A stretch of DNA of 64,000 bases from Luzula sylvatica. Taxonomy: Eukaryota; Streptophyta; Magnoliopsida; Poales; Juncaceae. The notes under the pieces were generated by a model. The model was given only the letters and a program-made list of their open reading frames with translations, was not told where the DNA came from and searched no databases. The position numbers and the translations under genes were made by a program. The stretch lies in assembly GCA_946800325.1 (NCBI GenBank), contig OX326956.1, positions 44,415,552 through 44,479,551 on the forward strand, given 5' to 3'. Each line of letters opens with the position of its first letter. The first letter of the stretch is position 1. Below are positions 11,031 through 21,520 of this stretch, piece by piece.

Positions 11031-11884
11031 ACCTATCGGTAGCCTTCTGGTTCACCCGCATCGGTTAGCAGCAAATGATGGAGTGTTGGTGAATAACAGT
11101 TTGGTGGGTTAATCCTCCGGCTTGATCGTCTCACAGTTGGAGTTTCTGGGCTTTCCTCTTGCGCGATTTCAGACACGTCTTCATCCCCATTTTCAGTCAC
11201 ATCCTGGACCGAAAACTCATCTTCCTCGGGCTCGCTCGACTCGTCATTGCTCGTGATTTGATGGACACTCTCCTCCCGTTTCGTTTCGCCTCCGGAACCG
11301 AACCTGTTCATGTAGAGTTCCTCTTTATTAAAGGTTGCGTCTCTTGACCGAATTATTCTTCGACCTTCCTCGATCAAAATCGATAACCGAAGTAATTCGA
11401 TCCGTAGCCAATGAACACACATCTTTGGGCCTTCGCGTCTAGTTTGTCCCTCTTCTCTGCGTCGATATGGACATACGAGATGCTCCCCAAAATTCGCAAA
11501 TGACCAAGGGAAATCTTCTTTCCTCTCCATTTCTCTTCAGGTAGCTCGAGGTTGAGGGATTTCATCGGAGTACGGTTGATAAGGTGTGCGGACGTGTTAA
11601 CCGCGTGCAATCGCATCGCCCTTGCCCGTTCATTCAGAGTTCGATTCATCGTTTCTGCCACCCCGTTCTGCTGAGGTCGATTCGGAACCGTCCGAATCTG
11701 CTTGATCCCTTGTTCCGCACAAAATCCTCTGAACTCTGCACCGTCTTACTCCCCTCCATTATCCGACTTTAAGCATTTCAGCTTCAAGCCGGTCTCGGTC
11801 TCGACTTCTGCCTTCCACCTTTTGAACACATTAAACACGTCATATTTGTGTTTAATAAAATAGATCCATACCTTCCTGGTTGAA
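11031..11884 (-). pseudogene. Copia D integrase core and C-terminal linker
   Basis: The frame at 11374-11661 gives AETMNRTLNERAR, INRTPMKSLNLELPEEKW, LRILGSISYVHI and KCVFIGY-like text (RCVFIGYGSNYFGY), the part after the integrase catalytic glutamate. 10991-11530 is the acidic linker with SSRRINPPNCYSPT. The catalytic core upstream (11660-11884) is in other frames, so at least two frameshifts are needed. Confidence 0.75.
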
Positions 11885-12592
11885 TCATCGATAAATGTGA
11901 CGTAGTATCGTGACCCTCCGATAGACTGGACCGGAGCTGCCCCCCCACACGTCGATATGCACCAGGTCTAACTTCTCCATCTTGAGTTCTCGTTCGGCCT
12001 TCCAAAAACTAACCCGTCTTTGCTTGCCGAGCACACAGTTCTCATAGAAACCGGTTTGTACCGATTTTACCTTCGGTAACAACCCCTTGGAAATCAACAC
12101 TTGCATCCCTTCGTGACTCATGTGATCGAGCCAATTGTGCCATAACATCGGATCAGTCGCTGCTCCCGAAAATGCCAAAAAATCTCCTCTATTATCGGTA
12201 AGATAGAGAGTTCCTGTCTTCGTACCTCTTGCTATCACCATGGCCCCCCTTACAATCTTCCACGACATGTTCCCGAACACCGTCTTGTAGCCTTCACTAT
12301 CCATCTGCCCGACGGATATCAAGCTCTTCTTCAGACCGGTAATGTACCGAACTCCTCGCAAGATCCATTTAAAATTGTTGCTGGATTTTATCTGGACATC
12401 TCCTATGCCCGATACACTCAAAGGCTTTCCATCTGCTAGGTGAACCTTACATAAATCTCCTTTCTTGAAATTTAAGAACTTATGTTTCTACGAGGTTGAG
12501 TGGAATGATGCACCCGAGTCCAAAAGTCAGGAGTCAACGGGGTTGTCGACACATAAGATGAGAGCGTGTTCCGTGTCCTGCTCGGCGACAAC
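11885..12592 (-). pseudogene. Copia D protease and GAG-pre-integrase region
   Basis: The protease active site LLDSGASFH is readable on the reverse strand, with DSGA at 12509-12520. A stop follows shortly after. The frame 11885-12421 contains LISVGQMDSEGYK, the zinc-binding HHCC region (WHNWLDHMSH, then CVLGKQRRVSF) and the integrase start [10 protein letters not shown], which holds the first catalytic aspartate. The upstream side is cut by the Ty3-type insertion at 12593-12597. Confidence 0.82.
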
Positions 12593-12597
12593 ATTTG
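12593..12597. other. Target site duplication of the Ty3 derivative (left, ATTTG)
   Basis: ATTTG precedes TGTAATAAG and recurs at 15926-15930 directly after GGGGTGCGACA. Confidence 0.9.
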
Positions 12598-13870
12598 TGT
12601 AATAAGTATCAAAAATAGGGTTTTGACATTTGTCATGATTATTTACGAAAATATTATGAATCGAAAATTTGTTATTTAATATTTAGTTCTTTTGAAAGCC
12701 AAATCAAATATGTATATTATATTCGAGTTTCGAAATGAATTTATTCTCAACTAATATTTTAGGAGTATTTAAGTAAATAAATTATAAGATTCATTTGTGA
12801 CTTGATTACATAACCATTATTTAATTTATTACTATTAATAAGAACTTTATGGGTTTTGCAAATATGAAATATGTAGGGTTAACGATTATTTTCGAAATTG
12901 ATTAAAAAAAGAAGCAAAAATGAATTATTTTAGTGAATCAGTTTTAAACAAACTTTACAGAGTCTTCAATATTTTCGAAATTGATTTAGTTAGTATTATA
13001 TTTTGGTAACGATTATTAGTTCCTGATTTTAAATTGAAGATATTGTGAAGCATATTTCAATAGTTTATTTTTGCGACCATATCTCTAAATAAGTCCATAA
13101 TTTTATGATCAGTTTTTTTTAGACTGGACATATTTTTATGAACTGATTTGCTAAGACTTTTTTTATCTTGAAGAGATTGTTATATTTCGATGATTGTGAA
13201 AACAAAGAAAATTTGATCTAGGAAAAGTTTTGAGAAGTACTAAATTTGTTTAAATTTTATAAACAATTTCGAAAACAATTGGAAAAGGTTGATGATATTT
13301 TATTAAGATTTATTATAATTGGATAAATTTCATTTTAGTATACTAAACATTTGTAAATGTTTTCGATTCTATGAAGTACTTGTTTTGCTTTCTCGACCAA
13401 TGAATTTTGGAATAATTTTGATTGTGAAAAAAAAAAAATATATATATATATATTACTGTTATATTTCATTGAATGGTTCTTCACTTTTTATTTGAAAAAT
13501 AATTTTGTTAGAAAAAACATGTTATGATTTCCTGAGATCTTACAAATTATTTTTGAAATGTCTTTTTGGGGCCAATATGTGATTATATCTTAGACTGATT
13601 TATTAATGAATATTGAAATGGTGATTTAGTGAATATTTTATGTGTGATTTTATGGAAATAATATATGTGTTATATCTTGATTTATAAACTTATTTGAGAT
13701 TCTATTTAGAAATACGATAAATTAACTTCGGAACTTTTGTCGCACCAAAAGATTTTCAATAATTCTTTGAGAGAATTTGAAAATTGTTTGGAAAATGGTT
13801 AATTTGTAATATATTGTTTTTTTTTCATTTAAAAGGTAGTTTTATGTTTAGAGGACTAAACATTTTTTTT

Positions 13871-13880
13871 AGAGGGGAAT
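13871..13880 (+). other. Polypurine tract of the Ty3 derivative
   Basis: AGAGGGGAAT lies three bases or fewer before the LTR start TGTAAAAAATATC at 13883. It marks the plus-strand priming site and shows that 12881-13882 is internal DNA, not LTR. Confidence 0.75.
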
Positions 13881-13882
13881 AA

Positions 13883-15925
13883 TGTAAAAAATATCAAAAA
13901 TAGGGTTTTGACATTTGTCGTGATTCTTTACGAAAATATTATGAATCGAAAATTTGTTATTCAATATTTAGTTCTTTCGAAAGCCAAAACCAATATGTAT
14001 ATTATATTTGAGTTTCGAAATGAATTTATTGTCAATTAATATTTTGGGAGTATTTAAGTAAATAAATTATAAGATTCATTTGTGACTTGATTGCATAACT
14101 ATTATTTAATTTATTACTATTAATAAGAACTTTATGGGTTTTGTAAATATGAAATATGTATGGTTATATTCGAAATGTTATAGTTATTTCTATTTCCAAT
14201 TGGGCCGAAGCCTAATGACCATTCTTTGAGCGGTTGTATGGGATATACATCAATATAAATCTATGTTAGTTCTTCAGAGCATTACTCATTTCCCCTTCCA
14301 AAATATATTTCGCCAGAACACAAAGTAAAGAGAGAAAGAAAACCTAGAGAGGAAATGAAAGAAAATTCCGAGTTAGGAGGTGTAACAGTATTAATATGGA
14401 AGACGATATTGAAGTATTTCATTGAGTTTCGAGTTTTTGCTCTTTATCGGCTGATATTGGTTTTCGATTTCGGAGCTAGGTTTTCGATTCTGTTTTGGCG
14501 TTGGTCAAGTTCGATCAATCTGTGAGTGTTATTCTCCCTTTTCACCATTATTTATACATATTTTGATTAAAACGATTTTGTTCCAAAAAACGTGTTGAAT
14601 TGCGAAAACGTATATTATTTCGTTTATGATATAGTGATATTTCGAGAAACTGATTTCGAATATAATTATGATAATTTATGATATTAACGATATATATAAT
14701 TATGATTTCAAATTAGAGAATTTGATAAATAAAATGAATTTGGATAATGATTTTGAATTACGATTCGAATTTGATATTAGTGATATATTTGGAACTGATT
14801 TTGAATAACTGGAACGACGATTTATGATTTAAATGATTTGTGAAAATATGATTTTGAATTTGGATATTCATTCCAATATAGAAAGTATATTTCGAATTTG
14901 TTTTCAAAAATGATTTGCGCCAAAAAGCGTGTTTTATTTTATGAAAGTTATTTAGTAAATTATATGGTTATAATATTTTATGAAGAGAAAGATTTTATTT
15001 GGATAAAGCGTAAACAAGATTTACGATTTTTAAAGGGTCTCCGAGAGACTCAATATATATGTAGAATTTTATTTGGATAAAACGTAAACCGGGCCTACGA
15101 TTTTTAAAGATGGTCCTATGAGAACATTACGCGGCTTCTCCGGTATGTTTTAGTTTGTTAGGTGTAGTGTCGCGTGACCCCGTGGCTCTCTTTGGAGGGA
15201 ACAACGTAGCAATCTTGATGTACTGCAAAGTCCCGATCCATGAGAGGTCTGGCTTTGGCGCATGAATATCCAGTCGTCAGCTCATTTTTTGGGAATTCGC
15301 GCTTCCCGAGCTTTTGGATTTGTTTCAACCCGTGTGTGACTTGCTATTAGCGTGGGTTGGCACTTCATTCGAAAGTTATTTGCGCCCTCACCCCGGATAA
15401 AATTTAGTATGTATATGCTTAGTATTAGTATATATATATGATTGGATATGAAGGTATGTGATTTTGTTTCGATTTCGAAAAAACGGGGCAATTTGAGATA
15501 CATTTAGAAAAGTTACGATTTGAAGTTATATGAGATTATTTTATGAATTTATTTGAACAGTACTTATTTTTATTATAACTATTTTTAACGAGATTTCACT
15601 CACTTAGTCACTTCCGTGACTAATCTTTTCGATTTACATATTTTTAGTACATGTATCAAAGGTCAAATATCGAGAGTTGCGGGTACCTCGAGAGTGAGAA
15701 CGCTTACGTTATCTGAATTTCGTATTAATATAATTTATGCTTCCGCAATAGTTTTGTATTATTATTTTAATTCAGTAATGTATGTATATATGTGTGTTGT
15801 CGTTGTTTTCGAATCAGTTTAGTATCTTGTTGTTTTGTGATGTTTTCATATGAGAGCCTGTGGTATACGAGTTGTATCCTGGCGGCTTGTCGCACCCTTT
15901 TCCATTTTATTTTTGGGGTGCGACA
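13883..15925 (+). repeat. 3' LTR of the Ty3 derivative (2043 bp)
   Basis: It begins TGTAAAAAATATCAAAAATAG and ends GGGGTGCGACA. It shares small landmarks with the Ty3-type LTR at 42099-43901 (a CACTTAGTCA segment, the GTGACTAA segment and the final GGGGTG), so the two belong to related families. No coding frame is convincing; the 60-70 codon frames are chance. Confidence 0.85.
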
Positions 15926-15930
15926 ATTTG

Positions 15931-16671
15931 CAGAACTCGATTTCACCTTCTCCTTGGCTTTGCAGTCCCGTTTCTTGACTTGATACGTCCTCTCGACTTG
16001 GCTTGCCCGTGGTTGTTTCTCCTTTGACCTTCACGGCCCCGACTCTCTAAATTGAACGCCGAACTCGAGGAACTCGAGGCTTCTCTCCGCTCCTTTCTCT
16101 GAATATCGTCATTCAGGATGCGGTCCCGCACTTCCTCAAAAGTTAGATCCTTTTTAACGCTGATAATGTCTACCGTCGTCGTCCAGCTCTCCGGGAGAGA
16201 TGACAGTAGCATGAGTGCCTTCATCTCATCATCAAGGTTAAATTTGAAAGAGTCTAATTGGTTTGAAATAACCTGAAAAATATTTAGATAGTCCGCAACA
16301 GATCCGTCCTCTGTAATTTGCAGATTGAATAGACGGCGCACTAGGTGCAGCTTGTTTCACGAAGACGGTTTCTCGTACATGTTGGACAGCGCCTTCAAGA
16401 CCCCGAAAGCCGTCGTCTCCTCCGCTACGTTGAACGCTATGTTCTTGGCCAGCGATAATTGGATATAGCTTATCGCCTTGCGGTTCATCTTCTTCCACTT
16501 GTCTTCGTCAGTGATACCTTCCGGCCTTGTCTCAAATAGCGCCTCTTCTAGGTCCTTCTGGCATAGCAACGTTTCTACTTGCATCTTCCAGTAACCGAAG
16601 TCTCGCCCATCGAACCGACATACCGAAATCTTGTTCTCGTCCATCACTCGTCTGTTCGAACCTTAACATTC
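15931..16671 (-). pseudogene. Copia D gag region
   Basis: The frame 16357-16647 starts MMDENKISVCRFDGRDFGYW and contains DLEEALFE, the N-terminal half of a copia capsid (UBN2-type) domain. After a frameshift the frame 15943-16341 continues with MRRLFNLQITEDGSVADYL, MLLSSLPESW and a basic tail rich in R, S and G. The nucleocapsid zinc knuckle is not readable. The Ty3-type insertion separates gag from protease. Confidence 0.85.
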
Positions 16672-16683
16672 GCTCTGATACCA
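16672..16683 (-). other. Primer binding site of D
   Basis: The reverse complement is TGGTATCAGAGC, a perfect initiator tRNA-Met complement, three bases from the LTR end at 16687. Confidence 0.92.
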
Positions 16684-16686
16684 CTT

Positions 16687-17035
16687 TGTAATGATCGCTG
16701 CCGCAGACACACATGCAAGAACAACACACATACACAAGTATTTTTATGTGGAAACCTCGAAGGAAAAAAACATGGCCGCCGGCTCTCAAACTATTTTTAT
16801 AATGGAGAAAGAGAGAATACAACTTGGTGAAATTAATGAAACCCTAACCTAGCCCCTCTATGTATAGATAAGTCCCAACTCAATACAAGGAAATAATACA
16901 AGGAAATAATCACTACCTTAATTACCATTCAAACATGGCAATAAGAATATATGGAGAACTTTCTTATCTCCTCAACAGATTCTTTTTCCCAATTTCCATG
17001 ATCCTCGAACTTCTTGAAGTCTTCATACCATAACA
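16687..17035 (-). repeat. 5' LTR of D (349 bp)
   Basis: On the reverse strand it begins TGTTATGGTATGAAGAC and ends ATTACA before the primer binding site. It is followed by CCATC at 17036-17040, the right-hand target duplication. Confidence 0.92.
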
Positions 17036-17487
17036 CCATCCGCCTTGTGTTCAACTTGTAAACCCATTTGCAAGTAACTTGATCCACACCCTTGGACTTT
17101 GGCACAAGATCCCAAGTTTCATTCTTCCGAAGAGCTTGCATCTCCTCATCCATAGCACTTCCCACGACTTGTTACCTTTCGCTTCATTAGAACATGATGG
17201 TTCACCATCCATGGATCGAGAAAAGAAACAAGAATATGTCGTGATGAAATTCTCGTCTCTATATCGAGCAGGTCGAGTAATCTGTCTTGTTGACCTTCTT
17301 GGAGGTTGCACATTTTCTTCTTCTTGGGGTTTCACTTCATTACTCCCCCTATCACCTTGCTCGGACTCATTTGTGATAGTTGAAGTAGAAGATTAAGATG
17401 AAGATTTCTGACTCGAATCTATAGATGATATTTACACATTCGGCTCTATTGCTAACAAGTCACCTTCACAATTCGGGAAGAATAACG
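17036..17487 (-). pseudogene. Copia E: integrase-RT linker and RT start
   Basis: The reverse strand reads PPRRSTRQITRPARYRDE and then, in another frame, MDEEMQALRKNETWDLVPKS, DQVTCKWVYKLN. These are the linker and first RT motifs of a copia polyprotein. The reading continues at 7915-8001 across element D. One frameshift lies near 17165. Upstream it is separated from the integrase by a solo B LTR. Confidence 0.85.
17483..17487. other. Target site duplication of the solo B LTR (TAACG)
   Basis: TAACG at 17483-17487 recurs at 18895-18899 on the other side of the LTR. Confidence 0.9.
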
Positions 17488-18894
17488 TGTTGGTTAATTC
17501 TAACCTAGAGGGGGGTAAATTTGGCAATCTAACTTACACTTAGTTTAGATTTAAACCTAATTTACGGTGCGGAATAAATAATAATTTAGATGATAAAGAT
17601 GATACCGTACAAACACTTTGACACAAGATGTTTGTTTACGAAGTTCGGTAGGTGGTTGCTTTGTAGCTTTAACTCACCCTTTACTCGCTTAATTGACCGA
17701 CTCAATTATTTGCGAGTACCTACGTCTCCGGGAATGCCTTGTGCCTCTTTTTGGCTTTCGATTGAATTCCAACTCAACTCGATTACAAGGATTTGCCTAG
17801 ATCGATTTACACGCTTCTATCGATCTATAGCTTAGGCTCTTTACAATTTGTTGCACTAGCCTATTACACTTTTTCACTAATCGAGCTACAACGTGATCGG
17901 TCACGTGAGTGGGATACGATTAGTGGACAATATCGAAAGTAGATCAACGATCTAAAGAGGTTTCTCAAGCTATCAATGGATATAGATAATCACAGCTTAG
18001 GGTTTCTCTCTTTTTAGGTTTGAATGTTTGAAAATGAAGGAGTGAGAGAGAGAGAGACCCATGAAGGATTCTATTTATACTCTCTATAGAAATCCTTCAG
18101 AAAACTTGAAGTGCGTTCGAACGCATAAAGTCCGTTCAGAACGCACTTGTAGTTTGCACTAGCCGTTTCAAAATAACGTGCAAGTACATCTTGGGTCCGT
18201 TCGAACGGACAATGTCCGTTCGTAACGGACTCAATTATACATAGCATTTTGCGTTCACAGGAACAAGAGTCCGTTCAACGCACTGAAAAGTGGGTGAACG
18301 GATTCCAGGTTGTCCGTTCGAACGCACATGTGTGTTCGTTCGAACGCACACATCCCTGTGACATTTTTCGTTCACAGGAAGGATTGTCCGTTCAACGCAC
18401 TCAGAAGGTGGGTGAACGGATTCTAATTGTCCGTTCGAACGGACATGATTGTTCGTTCGAACGCACACATCCCTGTGACACGTTTGGTTCTAATCAAGGT
18501 TTAAATGTTTGAAAGTGGCAAGTCCGTTCTGAACGGACTTTGAGTTCGTTCAGAACGCACTTCCTGCTTGACTGAACTCTTTGTTATTTTGAACATGATT
18601 TTACTTGAGTTCTACTAGGTTTGTACCTATGGTTTATTTGTGGCGTATCCCACTCACGGAAGGCTTCAACATCTTGATTCTTGATGTATTCCAATGGCCT
18701 TCCTTGTGTTCTTCTTTTCTTGTTTATCTTGAGACTTCATGTCCTGATTCTTGATGTAATCCAATGAAATCCTCCTTCACAAGTCCTCCTTCATCTTCGT
18801 ATCGTACCTATGTTATCCTGCACTTTTCTGGATGTATACATTAGTAATGACAGTGTTTTGAAATAATCAAACTATCAGGAAATTTGAACCAACA
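17488..18894 (-). repeat. Solo LTR of family B (1407 bp)
   Basis: The reverse complement begins TGTTGGTTCAAATTTCCTG and ends TTAGAATTAACCAACA. It matches the B LTRs at 45437-46844 and 51992-53399 along its length. TAACG flanks both sides and no internal DNA is left. The TATA box is at 18073-18079 (reverse strand). The palindrome cluster typical of this LTR occupies 18110-18560. Confidence 0.93.
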
Positions 18895-19790
18895 TAACGA
18901 TGACACCTCATCAAACACAACATCTCGAGAGACAATGAATTTATGAGTCGTTGGATCCATGCACTTGTACCCTTTCTTCCTTTCATCATAACTGATGAAC
19001 ACACACTTTCGAGCTTTTGCATCTAACTTGGTTCTCTTTTCATCGGGAACATGGACAACCCATGGAGAACCAAACACCTTCAAATGCTTCATGCTCGGCT
19101 TCTCTTCAAATATTATCTCATGAGGAGACTTCACATTATTTGGACTGCATGGAAGTCGGTTAATCACATAAGTTGCGCACGCCATACCTTATGCCCATAA
19201 AGCCTTCGGTAAATTTTTAGCGTAAATCCAACTCTTACAAACTTCCACAAGATGCCAATTTTTGCACTCTGCCACTCCATTTTGTTGAGGTATATAAGCA
19301 CAAGTTAAGTCCCTTTTAATGCCATGTTTCTCGCAAAACGAGTAAACTCATTCGAACTAAACTCGCCTCCATTGTCGGTTCGAAACTTCTTTATCTTCTT
19401 CACAATAATACCTTCAACTGTTGTTCTGAATTCTTGAAACTTCGAAAATACCTCCGATTTATCCTTCACAAAATAGACCCAAGTGTATCTCGTGAAATCA
19501 TCAACAATGGCCCGCATGTATCGAGCACCTGAATAAGACAATGTTTGAGTCGGGCCCATCAGATCACTATGAACAAGTTCCAATGGACTGTTACACCTTG
19601 AAAGGGACTTATCGAAAGTTCGTCGATGTGATTTCCCATACTGGTAACCCTCACACAATTCGACTCCATTCGGGAAAGAAAGTTGCGAAAGACCGTTTAC
19701 GAGATTCTTGGAAGTCATTGCTTTTAACTTGCCCATATTCACATGACCAAGCCTTGCATGCCAGATCGACGCACCATCATTGGAACTCAT
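18895..19790 (-). pseudogene. Copia E integrase
   Basis: The frame 19305-19790 has the zinc-binding region (WHARLGHVNMGKL, with CEGYQYGKSHR replacing the usual CxxC) and core motifs LELVHSDLMGP and FRTDNGGEFSS, carrying two catalytic aspartates. The frame 18841-19185 continues with YVINRLPC, the PHEIIFEEKPSMKHLKVFGS segment and KCVFISYDE. Its last residues run into the solo LTR. A frame change separates the two near 19190-19305, the region of the catalytic glutamate. Confidence 0.88.
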
Positions 19791-19823
19791 CTTATCGACG
19801 TTGGAAGAAGAAGCCGATAAAAC

Positions 19824-20340
19824 TTACAAATCATTTACTCTTTTACCAACATGCGTAATGCCGGCCTTCACCTCCTCAACATTTCGAAGGAACTTCATAT
19901 ATTTTGGACAAAAGAGAACATAATTGCCTGCATCAGCCGCGTTCGTCACCGAAAGAAGATTCTTCTTCATGCCGGGTACATGATAAACACTGTCAAGAAT
20001 AATCGATTCCTTATCTTGACTAGAAACTACAACCATGCCCTCCTTCTTCACATGATGAACGGTATTGTCGGCCGTCACAATGGGTTGATTGTCCTTATAA
20101 CCACGAAGAGATGAAAATTTAGAATCGTCACCGGTAAGATGATAGACACAACCGGAATCGACAATCCAGCCATTCTCGTAATTAATAGAGGAAATCAAAG
20201 TTCTTTCTGCCATAAAACACTTATCCCAATTTTCTTCTTTGGGAATATCCTCTTTGTGGTCGGCGTTTCGTCCTTTTAACTTCACTCGACAATTCTTCTT
20301 GATATGCCCAGCCTTGCCACATCGCTAACACTTGATTATT
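19824..20340 (-). pseudogene. Copia E nucleocapsid end and protease
   Basis: The reverse strand gives a zinc knuckle RCGKAGHIKKNC at about 20290-20330 and then a protease domain with GWIVDSGCVYHLT and NLLSV. DSG is intact; the next residue is C instead of A, which occurs in plant copia proteases. A stop codon falls between the two cysteines of the knuckle's first CxxC, so gag and protease are split exactly there. Confidence 0.85.
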
Positions 20341-20999
20341 TTTTGAGAACCACTACTATTAGGAGAAAACTCCCCCTTTTTCGTAGTATTCTGATTGTCT
20401 TCATTCTTCACATAATTGTTCGCCTTAGAAGACACCAAAGTTTGCCCTTCTCCTTCTGATATCGAAACACCCGACATTTGCCGAGCCAAAAATTCTTGAG
20501 AAGCCCGCAAATTTTTGAACTCCATCAAGGATGGTTGTTGCGTCCAACCTTGTATCGATGTAACAAATGGAACATACTCCTTTCGAAGTCCACGGATAAT
20601 ATAGCGTTTCATATGTGCCTCCGAGATAGCTTCCTCGGGCTCCAAAAGTGAAATCTTCGAACATAAATTCCTAACCTTCAAAAAGTATTGAGAAATCGAA
20701 AATTGTTCTTGCACAACACTAGCCAACTCATTCTCCAAGAATAGAAGTCGTGCCATATTCTTCTTAGTTAGTAACTCATCAAGAGTCTTCCAAATATTCG
20801 CCGCCGAGTTGCAACTCATGATATGCTCGAATAAGTCGTGTGAAATTGATCTCTTCAACATGAACTCCGCCTTTGCGTTAGCAGTTGACCACTCTTTCAC
20901 ATCCACTCCATTGGTTATCACGCCATTATCGCCAACGGCCGGAATCAGAGCAATTTCCATATCATCGACCATCTTCCACAAATCTTATCCTTTAAGATA
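20325..20999 (-). pseudogene. Copia E gag
   Basis: The frame of 218 codons at 20325-20981 shows a UBN2-type capsid: AKAEFMLKRSISHDLF, IWKTLDELLTKKN, the LFLENELASVVQEQFSI segment, and YFLKVRNLCSKISLL. It ends at the stop inside the zinc knuckle. The true N terminus is in another frame at 20945-21139, so a second lesion lies near 20990. Confidence 0.87.
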
Positions 21000-21146
21000 G
21001 GACTCCATTCACGTCTTCCAAATTTTATAATTTGAAAAACTAAGAGCCTCGACATCAAGTCCACTAACACAACCACCGAACTACATCGATGCACAATCAT
21101 CTTCTTCAACGAGAGATCTTGAAAAATACCATCTACCACTCGCGTA

Positions 21147-21158
21147 GCTCTGGTACCA
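21147..21158 (-). other. Primer binding site of E
   Basis: The reverse complement is TGGTACCAGAGC, one base different from the tRNA-Met complement. It directly touches the LTR end at 21159. Confidence 0.8.
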
Positions 21159-21520
21159 TGTAACGATAACCGAAGTTAACAATAGTACAACAACACGTTG
21201 CACTAGTCAAGGATCACAACCGAAATATAGAAGAAGAAACGATTCAATGGAACTTGAATTTTATTATAAAAGAAAAAGAGAGATACAAAATATTTTCAGG
21301 TGTTAAATGACACAAACTACATCCCTATTTATAGACTACATCATGCCACTTCACTAGTATGAACATGCCTCTTCATTAGTGTACATGATTCATGAATATG
21401 ACTCTTCACTAGTGTGAACATAACCTTTCACAAGTGTCAAGAACATTCATGAACATGACCTTTCACACATACATACATAATAAACATAATAAATATAAAA
21501 TACTACTTTATAAATTAACA
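21159..21520 (-). repeat. 5' LTR of copia E
   Basis: On the reverse strand it ends TCGTTACA next to the primer binding site, and probably begins TGTTAATTTATAAAG at 21520. The outer boundary is inferred from TG only, because the other LTR of E is not in the window. AGATG (21521-21525) would be the target duplication. Confidence 0.65.

Larger units (their letters stand above)
12598..15925 (+). mobile_element. Ty3-type LTR element reduced by internal deletion
   Basis: It starts TGTAATAAGTATC, ends GGGGTGCGACA, and is flanked by ATTTG. The first about 280 bp (12598-12880) repeats the start of the LTR at 13883-14166. Then about 1 kb of unrelated AT-rich DNA leads to a purine tract (AGAGGGGAAT, 13871-13880) and a complete LTR (13883-15925). 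So the copy kept its 5' LTR start, its 3' untranslated region and its 3' LTR, and lost the rest of the 5' LTR, gag and pol. The LTR style resembles Tekay/Del chromoviruses, but no protein remains to prove it. Confidence 0.85.
8002..17035 (-). mobile_element. Complete copia element D with two nested insertions
   Basis: This Ty1/copia element lies on the reverse strand. It has LTRs at 8002-9462 and 16687-17035, 5-bp target duplications CCATC, a primer binding site and a polypurine tract. Removing the solo A LTR (8247-9350) and the Ty3 derivative (12598-15925) leaves about 4.6 kb, a normal copia length. Domains run gag, protease, integrase, RT, RNase H from high to low coordinates. Several frameshifts and stops make it inactive. 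It is inserted in the RT of copia E. Confidence 0.92.

Noticed and set aside
12598..13882. First part of the Ty3-type element considered as a tandem second LTR
   Set aside because: Only its first about 280 bp matches the LTR; the rest differs and ends in a purine tract, so it is LTR start plus internal tail.
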